The notes under the pieces were generated by a model. It worked only from the letters and a program-made list of their open reading frames with translations, searched no databases and was not told where the DNA came from. Positions 35,586 to 49,778 of a DNA stretch of 64,000 nt are shown piece by piece (the first letter of the stretch is position 1; every line of letters begins with the position of its first letter). The translations under genes were made by a program, and so were the position numbers. The stretch comes from Oscheius sp. JU75. Taxonomy: Eukaryota > Nematoda > Chromadorea > Rhabditida > Rhabditidae. Location of the stretch: contig JASJZC010000001.1 of NCBI GenBank assembly GCA_037178855.1, positions 1,674,001-1,738,000 on the forward strand, read 5' to 3'.

Positions 35586-37139
35586 CTAGCCACCTACCTG
35601 AGCTATTTGCAGCAAACCATTGCTTGTCATCTCTCCACAGCGAACTGTCAATTCCCTGGCTCCCAGTCTCAGAATATCTTGCTCTCCGACTCTCATTTCT
35701 TCCGGCAGGCAGAGGCTATCTATCCTCTCACAAATGTACTCATTGGCCAGGAAATCTAGGGGCATTGGACGAGAAAACACCAAGATTTTAGGCTTGACGC
35801 TCTGTGAAACCTTGTGTACTTGAAATCGGTAACTTACAACGAGTAGACGATTGAAAAGGTCGAATTCTAAAACAGGTATGTCAATAATGAGCCTGTTTGC
35901 CTGAAGCTTGTTCTCCTCGATCTTCTTGACACATTCTAGGCGTCTTGCTTGGTCCATTACCTGGTCAGAAAACTGTAAAAATCAGAAAATGTTCCAGGTT
36001 TTGGAACTTACAGTGATTCCCAGGGTATCGGCCATTATTCGGACTCCTCTGTCTGTAAAAGAAGAGATATCTTCGAATGTTTGGCCCGGGGTGACAATTT
36101 CTTCTTCTTCCTGAAGAAAAGCAATGATTTCTGTCCTTTTCTTTCACAACTAGGGATGGCAATGCGGCCAGCCAGGCCTTAGAAACCGTGGCTGTACTTT
36201 TCGGTCAAGTTAGCCACGGTTGGCACGATAAAATGGCATAAACAAGGCTCCCAAGGCAAGAAGTTGGCAGGTTTACTAGATCCTAAGCGTTTATTTTTGT
36301 CTTTCAGTCAGCAGTCTTCCTGTCAAAAGCTGTGACGCTCTGATATTTCTTCCACTTCGAAGCTAAAAAAGGGTCATGCTTCGTCTTTTTCTTGCTCAAA
36401 GCCCGTTTCAGGAGAAAAGAAGAAACAGGGTCCAGCTGTCAGGGCCAAGTTACTGTCGACCGTATTTTGCTTTAGCAAGTACTTTTTGTCACTGCCACCA
36501 GAAACTGACCAAAAAGCTTTCTTGAGTGACCACAAGTGGCAGAAAGCGAACAAAAATATGCAAATAAGTCTGTCAGGTTTTGCCGCTAGGCGGGGGCCTC
36601 GGGTCAGTTTGGGCTAGCTACCCACTTACGGCATGTACATAGCTCAATTCTCTCTGCATATCTACAGTCTAATGTAATCATCTCAAAGCCTTATGTATTT
36701 GGCAATTATAAACTTGTATTGGAACTTGTCGCGACACCACCCACAATGTCATGTGTTTTATAGTCATCGTACTTATACCATGCCTATTTTCACTGTTACC
36801 AGACCTGATATAACAAAATACACCAATGTGTGTCATTTAGAGTCTCTGAGACTGGAACCAACCTCGTAGCCAGCCACAGCCGCCGCTCGAAATTTGTATT
36901 CAACGCCATTAAATAAGCTCCAGGCTTGCTTGCAAGTACCTTCAAAGTTGGCCTGATCCGTGTAGTCGTAAAGCTGAAAACTGACATTTTTTTTTCTCAG
37001 AGTTCCAACAAACCTTGTCCACGACCATTCTCTGTAGATTCCTTCCCAGCGAGAAAAAGTCCATTTCACCGTCGTTTTCCTCCTTTTCTGGGAGATAAAA
37101 CCAAGGATTTTTGTGTTGTCCAGCGGTGATTGGAAGCAT
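35586..37139 (-). CDS. Orphan hypothetical protein (228 aa)
   Basis: Five exons (37139-37014, 36973-36863, 36110-36012, 35972-35838, 35801-35586), all phase 0 with GT-AG introns, give 228 aa. The sequence is globular-looking: FFSLGRNLQRMVVDK near residue 30, LYDYTDQANFEGTCKQAW, then an alternating helix and strand region (ADTLGITFSDQVMDQARRLE; PKILVFSRPMPLDFLA). It has no signal peptide or membrane segment. I do not recognise the family. The 752-bp intron between exons 2 and 3 holds a hairpin, and the two halves could instead be separate genes. The stop at 35586 follows a possible donor, so the C-terminus could differ. Confidence 0.55.
36183..36223. repeat. Short inverted repeat (hairpin) in an intron
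   Basis: Perfect 10-bp arms AACCGTGGCT and AGCCACGGTT around a loop of about 18 nt. Confidence 0.75.
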
Positions 37140-37341
37140 GGTAAGAAGACGAAAAACGTTGCGACAAGGAGCGTAATCGATGGGTGTGAAGGTGTGATAA
37201 GAACACGAGGGGAACGGGTAGTCTCTTTGGATGGGTTCTGGCGAAGAAAACAGACAGCAGACTTTAATTTTGTTTTGGTAAAAGAAGCTAGTATTAAATT
37301 GTTTATAAATTACACAAAAAGTCAAGACAAGTACGGTGAGA

Positions 37342-38062
37342 TTAGTATCGACCCGGGTAGTGGACTCGTCGATCGCCTCCTTGGTCATTTCGGGAGCGGT
37401 CGCCATTGTTGTCCCAGCTTCGTTTGCCGCGGTAGCCTCCGCCATCTCCGCCGCCACGCCAGTTGCCTCGATCTCCTCCTCCTCCTCGCCAATTGCCACG
37501 TCCTCCTCCTCTGCCGCCTCTCCAGTTGTTGTCACGGCCGCCGCGCCAACCTCCGCGGTGATCACCACGCCTAAAATAATTATTAAAACCGGATTCTGGG
37601 GATAAACACGAAAAAATTGTATAAAAATAGAACATACCCTCGTGTGTAGTCAAAAATGCGTTTCGTCCGCGATGTCCACGGATGAATGACGATGACGGGA
37701 GGGAAGCCCTTGGCAATTTCGGCATAACTCGAGTTTTGCTGAAAATTATAATCAAAATTTGTTGTAAGTCACAGATAATCAACCTCTGTATAGCGGTCCG
37801 CAAACATCTTCTCCAACTCTTCGTTTCGTGTCGTTTCCTCTATTTCGGAAGTCGTCGAATTCGGTTTCTCCTCTTCCTCCGTCTGATTATTCGGCTCCTC
37901 TTCATGAGTAATTCCTTCTTCGGCCCCAGTAGCCTTACTGGGCTCGGATTCGTCCGTGTCAATCTAAAACAAAGGAAACTACCGGTTAAACGACTAGCAT
38001 ACAAAGAGGGAAGACTTGGACGACGGTTCCTCTTCCTTTTCTACTGCTTGCTCAGTCGACAT
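37342..38062 (-). CDS. RAMAC: RAMAC-like RNA cap methyltransferase activator, RGG-rich (189 aa)
   Basis: RAMAC (RNMT-activating mini protein) binds and stimulates the mRNA cap guanine-N7 methyltransferase and binds RNA. Four exons (38062-38003, 37963-37784, 37738-37638, 37570-37342) give 189 aa. A Glu-rich N-terminus precedes the family motif, LEKMFADRYTEQNSSYAEI, which matches the activator helix of vertebrate RAMAC (FEEMFASRFTE type). Then comes a Pro-containing linker with IHPWTSR and a long Arg-Gly-Gly/Trp-rich RNA-binding tail (GDHRGGWRGGRDNNWRGG). Vertebrate RAMAC has about 118 aa; the extra length is the acidic N-terminus. A TTTCAG acceptor lies five bases before the ATG. The assignment rests on one motif plus architecture. 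Confidence 0.7.
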
Positions 38063-38581
38063 GGCTCCTGAAATTCGTTTTTTGTTTTTAAATCGACAGA
38101 AGGAGACAAGGAAGGGCCAGAAGAAGAAAGATATCGAGCAAGAAGAAGAGCTTCAAATTCGAAGATACGCAAAACCTCGTTGAATTGATTGCGTACTCAA
38201 CTGTAAAATATTTTCAATCACACGCCAAACTCAGTTTCAACACCTTTTTCTTTAAAAAATATTGTCATTTTCACGGCATTTTTGGCTTCAAGCCTTGTTA
38301 AAATTATCTCCTAACAGTACAATTACTTGGCCAGATCAAAAACTAGTTTTTTGCACCCGAAAAAAATATTCCCTAGCATGAAAACCCTGCTGTAGCGGGG
38401 GTACGGTTTCAGAGTCCAGACTCTTCTTCAACAGACCCCTCACCATTTTTGTGACCCTGCTTTGTATAACAAAAGAATCTTACAACTAATCCATCATGTT
38501 TTGAAGGTTTAGATACAAAGCTTTATCTGAATCTTAAAGACTCACATAAAACGCTTCGTTTCAGCTTTAATCAGAAGAAGG
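38063..38581. other. Bidirectional promoter region (RAMAC-like / STMP1-like)
   Basis: 519 bp between two divergent genes. No coding exon, TATA box or repeat is seen. A GTTTCAG acceptor about 17 nt upstream of the ATG at 38582 may be the trans-splice site of the STMP1-like message. Confidence 0.5.
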
Positions 38582-38882
38582 ATGGGCTTATTTTCACACC
38601 TCTTCGCAATGGGAATCGGAGCCTATGGAGGCATGTGGGTAGCCCAAAATTACGAGGTTAGTAGGCAGTTTTTGGCATTATTTCCCCCCACCGGCTAAAC
38701 TGACTTTTCTATGACAGTTTTTTTTGACACGATAAGTTCACTTCGGCTCTCTAAAACGCCCACAGTCTATCAGAAGTTACCTACCAACTGTCATTTTTTA
38801 GATGGGTCAAGTTCCGTCTGCGACGCAGCTGGTTCAACGACTCGAGCAGTACATGTCCCAGTACAGGAAGAGCGACAAGTGA
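38582..38882 (+). CDS. STMP1: STMP1-like mitochondrial micropeptide (51 aa)
   Basis: Two exons (38582-38656 and 38802-38882) give 51 aa. An N-terminal membrane segment with small-residue packing (GIGAYGGMWVAQNYE) is followed by a polar helix (QLVQRLEQYMSQYRKSDK). Vertebrate STMP1, a 47-aa inner-membrane micropeptide linked to respiratory complexes, has the same plan and the same G-x-Y/W-x-AQNY-(D/E) junction followed by Pro and a Lys-rich helix. The assignment is motif-based but specific. It converges on the two-TM gene, with only 75 bp between stop codons. Confidence 0.72.
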
Positions 38883-38957
38883 TCACACAGGTTTTAGGTT
38901 GTACTTTTTTCACAGACTGAATATACATTGATATATAATTTATGGTATCTTTATTCG

Positions 38958-39273
38958 TTAGTATCTAAGCTCCGGAGGACCACGAAGATCTGTCTGTTCC
39001 CTTCGTCTCCTCAAGTATAGGCCGACCACGAGACCGAGAATGATGAAGAGGAAGATGAGGAGAAAGACGACGGTGGCAAGAGCCATCTCAGGAAAGACCA
39101 AATTAAAGGGGTTGACGAAATAGTGGACAGCTGCCAGAATTATGACGATCACGTAGACCTGGAACTTTTTTTTTGGGTAAATATCATAGACTCACTCCCG
39201 AGATCGTAGCTGTCTGATGAATGAGATGTCTTTTGGCAGCCCGAGACGCTTCCGGGGAGCGAGGATTCACCAT
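38958..39273 (-). CDS. Small two-TM membrane protein (92 aa)
   Basis: Two exons (39273-39196 and 39158-38958) give 92 aa. A basic N-terminus (about 25 residues) is followed by two hydrophobic segments (VYVIVIILAAVHYFV and LATVVFLLIFLFIILGLVVG) and a strongly basic stop-transfer sequence (YLRRRREQ). A TTTTTTCAG acceptor lies seven bases upstream of the ATG. No family is recognised; positive-inside charges predict both termini in the cytosol. Confidence 0.65.
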
Positions 39274-40508
39274 ATTTGGGCTGAAAAAAGACTTAGCGCT
39301 TCAAAAAGTACAAATTTGAACAGGGGGAGGTCTCGGCGGCATCTCGCGCGATGGCATTGACGAAAAACGTGACGGGAGGAAGGTCACAATTGGTGTAACT
39401 GGCTTGTTGACCAGTGGCTGGTGCAAAACAATGATCTGCTGTAATAATAAGCAGATAAATCGAGGGGATTCCGACATTTCTTCGATTCATGGCATGTACT
39501 GTACAAAATATTAGCGAAGGTTGGAACTTGGGAGATGATTATAATGATTTCGAAGAAAATCAGCTTCACACTTCTTTGCTTGCACGATAGCATCACCATG
39601 TTTACGTCAATCTTCAGTTTAAATCATACTGTCATATCAGAATTTTCAAAGTTTTCTGCAAATTTGAAGAAGATTGAAACACTCATCAGCTATGCGAAGA
39701 TTCTCGGCTGTCTCTTCACCAAAAACGAGTCCATGGAGTTCACCTGGAAGTGAACCTAGCCAGCACAAAGTTTCGGCTCCCAGTGTCTGTTGCGGATTTG
39801 GGGGATAGAAGTACAGTAAATCGTTTTTCTGCTACAGACGATGCTCTGCTGACTGGCTTTCCACAATAATTCCCTATTTCCTTTACGTTACCTACCACAA
39901 GTTCTTCGATTTCATCGCCAGCAGGAAGATACATTATTATGGTCGTTGTGTCCCATCTCCCAACTCAATTGCAATAATCGGCATGTGATGACTGTATTTA
40001 AAAAGTGCTCAAGGTTCTCCACTTTTCCACAAAAAAAATTATGCTTACCCACGTATTTTTTTTTGTTCAAATAGCCGTGACGCAATATTGCGTACAATGT
40101 TTTGGCTCTTTCACAATTTCGCCTGAAAAATCATCCCGAGTGATGCCATCCTCTTGCTTTTTGCTGGTCACAATCGTTAATATTTGAAAAGATGCTTCTA
40201 GAGCGGCCATGGCTCAGTTTTATTTCTTCTTACCTGATTTAGACTCATCTATCATATAAGCTATGGACCTTATTATCAAGTGCTCGACTGCCTGCTACCT
40301 TTCTAGCGAGAAAATGACGATATATTTGTGGTGAATGGCTAAAATTAGTTGGGAAAATTTTTTTGCAAGTTGAAAAATCCGTGTTTTTCTTCCTAGAATT
40401 GTTACTTCGACGGCATTGATGAATTTGTTCTTCTGGACTCGTTCCGGCTGTATTCTGTTCTTTCCACTCTTTTCTCTTGTGGAAATATCGTTAAGAATTT
40501 ACAGAGAA
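39274..40508. other. Intergenic region with unsupported short frames
   Basis: About 1.2 kb. On the minus strand, frames at 39490-39293 (a hydrophobic start then Cys-containing sequence) and 39934-39740 could be exons of a small gene, but I found no convincing join. A TTTACAG acceptor at 40498-40504 marks the 5' end of the next gene. Confidence 0.35.
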
Positions 40509-44375
<3,867 letters not shown>

Positions 44376-44609
44376 AACCTCACTAGTTGTAAAAAAAAAA
44401 ATAATAGGTCTTTTGTACCCCCTCTTCTCGTAGAAAGTTTAGGATCTCTCCCCCTCTTTCCCCATGTCTTTATTGTTATCCAGTTGTTTGTTGACTATTT
44501 TACAATTAAAATTTTAAAAACGAACCATATTTTGCACTGGAAAAATCGTGTGTTTATAGCATAAAATATCTGTTTTTGTGCGTGAGATTGGTAGGGAAAA
44601 AATCTAGAA

Positions 44610-46621
44610 ATGTCGGGTCGTGGTGGACGGGGAGGCGGAGGGAGTCAGACAGTTCGAGCTGTCGCCTCGGCTCTCGGAATCGCCCGTCACGAGATGGGCG
44701 CCTTTCAGCCGAAGCAGATTCTGGAGCCACCGCCGCTCTATCCGGTAAGGGGATTAAACTTGTTTTAGCGTCGACTTTCTGTGTTTCTTGTTTTCGCCAA
44801 TAAGCTGTTTGGAAGTTTTTATGGTTTGAAATGACTCACTAATTTGAATATGTAACCGCTAATGCTACGGGTAGCACCAAAAAAAAGGATGTGCAACCAG
44901 AAACTGCTACACAAAGAGTTTTTCGCACCGAAAATCTTCGGCGGAGCACCCCAGCGTTGACAAAAGTGGGGGGGGAAGAGATCGAATACGGTTCCTGTCA
45001 CTCTAACCATCCTTTCATGGCAGTGAATTACTCAGGCGAGAGGGGGTTGCGCAGATCACAGAGAAACGTTTTAGAAAAACGGAAAGAAAAAAAGTTTTTA
45101 AGGGCAGGGAACCAGTGTACCCGTGTGATAAGGTCTAATATCCAACATTTCATGAAAGATTCTTGCAAGCTGTTTTTGGCGTAAGAACCGACTACTGGAA
45201 CATTTGCAGTCCATTCCATTTATGCATTAGCCTATAGTGTTGCAAAAGTCGTTTTCCTCTAATGCTGTTGCCCAAAAATCCTTTTGCAGTAGAGATGTTA
45301 AGCTAAGTTTTCTTCAAAATCGTTTTCAATTCTCTAACAATGTATCATTATGTGTTTCAGGTTGTCAAGAGGAGTGTTCTGCCGCTGGAAGGCAATGCGG
45401 AAGAACTGACCTTCATGTCCGATCTGAAGCAGGAAATTACTGAAGGGTTCGCCTTTTTCCCTACCCCCTATGATTTTTTTCCCGTTCAGATTCCAAAACT
45501 CCGAATTTTACCTGGACAAGGAGACAAAAAAGGGCATCCGGCGCTATGTGGATAAGTACGACACGACGGAAAAGTCCAAATATCGGCCAGGTTGGTCTAC
45601 TGTTTTGCGTCTAAAACAGGGATGGGCGAGCAGCGACTTTTAGGGCGTACACGAGAGCGAGCACTAAAATTTTTTTTTCAAAAACATCTAATGGAGAATG
45701 ACCAAAAGTCTCTGTGTCTGAAGCCATTATTGCAATTAGTGTGTACTACTTTGTGGGCACACTAATTGTTACCAAGTCGAGCCAGTTTGGGAGCGAGCGA
45801 GCACTCGCGCTCCCCCAACCCTGGCCTAAAACCCTCTTTCTTGTAGACTTTTCCCGCCTCCCGGACGAGCTCTGCTGGATCAAGGACAGATCATCAGAGC
45901 TGGCGAATAAGCCCAAGAGAAGGAAGCTCGATCCGGTTGAGAAACGGCTCCTTCTCGATGCGAAATTCCGCAAACTGGAGGAGACGGAGACGGGCGATCC
46001 GGATCAGCAGCAGGCCGAGAGCGGTGACGACGACAAGTCGGAGACGTCTGAAAAGTCGGAACAGGCTGACGCCGAGGCCGTCTCCGAGGATGAGGGCGAG
46101 GAGGACAACGACTACATCAGCAACTATTTTGATAACGGAGAAGGGTCAGTTTTTGTGGATTTTTATGAAAAAGATTGGTTATCGCCCCCTTCGGGGCTAA
46201 TGTTATTGTAAATCTGTCAACTTCACACCGTAGAATCTTTTTCATGTCCTTTGCTAACCAAAACAACTTGTTTAAAAAGTGTGTCACACGCGGGAATCGA
46301 TCCCGGATTTTTTAGTTCAGGAGTGGCGATGCTTACCAATACCAACTTTTGCTAGAACTTTATTGTTGTAAGTTGGAGTCATAGACCTCGAAGTATGATT
46401 GAATATACTTGCTCAGCTCAGTTCTATTGCAAATTGTACGTTACATCCGGATTACGAAAACTTGTTTCCGGGCGGAATCGAACCCGGGCCCGTCGCTTCC
46501 TAGCCTTTAGTGTCCACAATAGGCTACATGCAGACAGAGACGCGAGGAAAATTTAAAATAGTCACAATTTAGGTACGGAGACGCCGGATCCGACGATAAC
46601 ATGGACGCGGACGAGTACTGA
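44610..46621 (+). CDS. POLR3G: RNA polymerase III subunit RPC7 (POLR3G family)
   Basis: Part of the RPC3-RPC6-RPC7 subcomplex needed for initiation by Pol III. Five exons (44610-44744, 45361-45446, 45490-45590, 45847-46144, 46573-46621) give 222 aa. A Gly/Arg-rich start precedes the family block with PPPLYPVVKRSVLPLEG (the PPPLFP...PVPL motif), FMSDLKQEI, and DFSRLPDELCW. A Lys/Glu-rich segment and a long acidic tail follow, ending NDYISNYFDNGEG...GSDDNMD, which matches the conserved C-terminus of POLR3G. It starts 234 bp after the m-AAA protease stop on the same strand, with an ATCTAG acceptor two bases before the ATG. The last intron holds two tRNA-like sequences and a family B repeat. Confidence 0.9.
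46177..46245. repeat. Dispersed repeat family B, copy 3 (in RPC7 intron)
   Basis: GGTTATCGCCCCCTTCGGGGCTAA, then TTGTAAATCTGTCAACTTCACACC. Includes a CGCCCC/GGGGC hairpin. Aligns with 34891-34966. Confidence 0.6.
46280..46347 (-). pseudogene. tRNA-like sequence in RPC7 intron
   Basis: Minus-strand GTTGGTATTGGTAAGCATC as D-arm, a T-arm with a 5-bp stem (CGGGATCGATTCCCG), and TTTTT just downstream as a possible Pol III stop. One of the better preserved, but the acceptor stem fails. Confidence 0.55.
46466..46533 (-). pseudogene. tRNA-like sequence in RPC7 intron
   Basis: Minus-strand TAGCCTATTGTGGACACTAAAGGC and a strong B box CCGGGTTCGATTCCG. The anticodon arm is degenerate. Confidence 0.5.
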
Positions 46622-47486
46622 AACTTACGGATCTCCCTTATTTGATCATATCTATTGTTGTCTTGTTATTGTTGCCGTTTCCGATAAATTTCTATCACTA
46701 TTTGTGCCTATTTTCAGTGCTAAAAGTCTTGATCCTTATAAATATCTTTCGACGATTTGGAATGTGGTTTTTGGATAAAAAATGAAGTTTTTTACCGGCT
46801 TTGGTGGCCAGATTACTGGATGAGCCAGTTACGGAAGAACCAGTCACGGAAGAACCAAAACATCGGGGTCTTATCAGCTAGGAGACCTTGAAAATAACCT
46901 GGCTTTTTTCTAGCCGTTTCTGACAAGAAAATCATGTAAAATCGTTCTTTTTACAAGCTCAACCAGTCTCTTTCAATGATTCTTCACGACTTTACGAAAA
47001 GAAGAACAAAAAATATATTTTTTTTAAAGCCAATTACCGAGGGAAGAGCTCTGTTATGTGACCAACACTATTTTTCCCCCATCTGCTCGCTCCTCCAGCC
47101 GTTTTCTATTCATTTTTGTTGTTTTACAGCTTCTGTTCACAAGATTCCCCTTCATTTTTGTCAAGAGAGTCGATTTACGCTCAGAAACCATCCCAGGTTC
47201 AAGAAATCTTGTTTACAAGTTTATTGTTGCTATTTATCCAGTCGTCCGCTGATTTCGAGCCTATTTTCCCGTTTACTGACATGTTTCTTCCGTGGTTAGG
47301 GTGTCTGGAGCTGAGAAAATCGGCAAAATAGCAGTATTCACAGCCTCCAAATCTAGTTCGAACTCTTTTTCCGTCTCAAATACCACTTTCTAGGCGTAGT
47401 CGTCTCTTAGAAGTTGTATTTCACCCTCAAAATCCGTTTTCCCAACAATTTTCAAGCTATTTCCTTCATTTCCAGTGCCCTAGAAG
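46622..47486. other. Intergenic region, no gene recognised
   Basis: About 865 bp. It contains a direct repeat (CAGTTACGGAAGAAC / CAGTCACGGAAGAAC at about 46827-46857). The TTTCCAG acceptor at 47469-47475 lies 11 nt upstream of the next ATG. Confidence 0.5.
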
Positions 47487-49018
47487 ATGACCGAAGCCAA
47501 GAGCTCGCCGCTCTATGCCGACAACTCGAGTTGGAAGGACGTCAGTCCCATCTATTTGACCGAGGACGAGCAGGGAGCCGTCCGAATTGCCGTCAACGAA
47601 CAATGTAGGCTATTTTCATTATGTTTCCAATAATTATACCCAGTTACCGACGCTTTTGCCTACTTCCGAGCAGTGCTGCAGAAGCGCGAGATGTCCCAGC
47701 GCTGCATGGACCTCGTTGAGGACTGCATTCGTCTCAATCCGTCTAACTACTCTGTCTGGTTCGTTTTTTCTCCAAACTTTTTCGAATATACACAAATTTT
47801 CAGGCAGTACCGGCGCGATCTGCTCGAGGCGCTGAAGATTGACATGAAGAAGGAGCTCAACTACATCGGGGAGGTGATCGACGAGCAGCCGAAGAACTAT
47901 CAGGTCTGGCATCATCGACGCTACATTGTCGAGAAGCTCGGAGCCGACGCGGTTCCGGAAGAACTGGCCTTCATGGAGGTAGGACTGAAGGAGGAGCCGA
48001 AGAACTACCATGCCTGGCAGCATAGGTAAGCAGAAGGATTTTGATAGTCGAAAAAGGTGTGGGAACCAACCGATATTCACCAACCTTCTGCACCTTAACC
48101 CCCTCGTTTCCAGACACTGGCTTCTCCGTCACTTCCCGAGCAGCATTGACGTGGACGGCGAAATGTCTTTCACTCTGAAGCAGATCATGGAGGATCCGCG
48201 TAACAACTCGGCCTGGAACTATCGCTATTCTCTTCTCCAGAAGGACGACGCTTTTGGCAGCGACGAGAAGATGAGCGTCGAAATCAAGTAACTTTCTCTA
48301 ATTTTTCGCGCCAATAACATAATTCAGTCTCTGTATCCAGCTGCTTGGCAAGATGTCTCACAACGAGAGCATCTGGAACTACTTGGCCGGAATCGCTGAC
48401 GAGGTCCGGGAGACGAAGAAGGCTGAAATTGTCAGATTTGTGGAGGATCTGTACGAGAGAACCGAGGCCGACAAGAGAGCTCCTTATATGGTGGGTATTC
48501 CTGACTATTAGGCATTTGACTCAAAGTCTCTGCACACTTCATCTGCAGAACATGCTCTCAGTTTGCCTTCTGTGTTAAAGCGAGTCTAAGGCGGTTGCGT
48601 ATTATCTCCATGAAAGTGCCTATTATCTCATCTCATGTATTTTTTTTTCGAATATTTAGCGAACTCGCTCGTATGGCTCAGTCGGTTAGCGCTCCTCTGA
48701 TGCATCATCAGTTATTGGTTGAAGAATCATCATTTTTGACAATTTTTTTTCCTGCGCATCTTTCTGATTCTCTCCCATTTTCAGGTCTCCTTCCTTGGCG
48801 ACATTCTGCTCGAACGTATCGAGAAGGGCCAGGAGGCTCAGGAGAGTCACAGACGTGCTAAAGAGGTAGTATTTCCCACTTTAAAAAAACACGAAATTTA
48901 GATCTACAAAGAGCTGGAGACGATCGACCCCGTGCGTCGAAACTACTGGAAGTACATGCAGATTCGCTCAGAGAACGTCTACCAGAAGCATCTGCTGAAG
49001 GAGACCCAGAAAATGTAG
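47487..49018 (+). CDS. FNTA: Protein farnesyltransferase/geranylgeranyltransferase I alpha subunit
   Basis: Shared alpha subunit that pairs with FNTB or PGGT1B to prenylate CaaX proteins such as Ras and Rho. Seven exons (47487-47604, 47644-47758, 47804-48025, 48114-48287, 48328-48490, 48785-48865, 48902-49018) give 329 aa. The PFTA repeats are plain: NYSVWQYRRDLL, NYQVWHHRRYIV, NYHAWQHRHWLL, NNSAWNYRYSLL, NESIWNYLAGI. The Lys in ALKIDMKKELNYI matches the catalytic region of the human subunit. The C-terminus ends YWKYMQIRSENVYQKHL. The intron 48491-48784 carries a tRNA-like sequence. Confidence 0.95.
48664..48735 (+). pseudogene. tRNA-like sequence in FNTA intron
   Basis: Excellent A box (TGGCTCAGTCGGTTAGCGC), weak B box (TGGTTGAAGAATC). 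Sense orientation to the host. Confidence 0.5.
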
Positions 49019-49778
49019 CCTCTTTTCACCTGAAACCCCCCTTCAAATCTCGTGTGACCACACTGTATCTCGTCCTCTTTTCACTCTCCTAATTGCCCCT
49101 AATTTTCCATTTTGTTTTGTGTACATTTCTCGCCAAAATAAACGATTTTTGTAAGATTTTTTGAAGCAGTCTCCTTGGTGAATCGCTGGTTTACCTCTTT
49201 TTTCATCAATCTAAGGAAAAATGCCGTGGAAAAGAGCTAAAAATGGCCCGGAATCGCGGAAACAAGCCAGATTGGGTAGGCGCGCTGTTTACGCAATCAG
49301 ATGATTGGCGGGAGCGAATGATTTTTGAACTGTTTCACAGCAATTTACCGCATTTCGCAATGCATTTTCCTGTCCCCTTTGTTCTAAATCGATGGTTTTT
49401 TAGTTGTATGATTGAAGAAATAGATTCGAATATGGAGAAGTTGATTGTTCAAGATAACGCAATTTTCTGACCAAAAAAGCTGGCAACAGGTCTGTATTTC
49501 CGAATTTCACTACAAAACAAAGCGTTTTCGATTAATCGTTCCTGTTTTTGTTGTTGTGTATCTCATGCGCTTTGACCAGAGAGTGATCGTAGTGAGAATG
49601 ATAAAAAGAAACACTGGGGAACAGCTTAGGCAGATACCAATGACTTTTTCTGCACATTTCTGTGTGAAAACTTGGCAAACTGCTCGTAGTTTTGGAATGG
49701 TATAACTGCTGCCTCTTCTTTGCACCTTTTTTTTCTCTCCATTAAAACGACCAGAAAATGTTCAGGAGTCTCTGCGCC
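49019..49778. other. Intergenic region between FNTA and FEN1
   Basis: Holds the FNTA poly(A) signal AATAAA at 49137-49142. A 75-codon frame at 49243-49470 lacks splice or homology support and is not called. No repeat is recognised. Confidence 0.55.

Noticed and set aside
49243-49470. 75-codon plus frame upstream of FEN1
   Set aside because: No acceptor, no homology and no continuation; likely chance.
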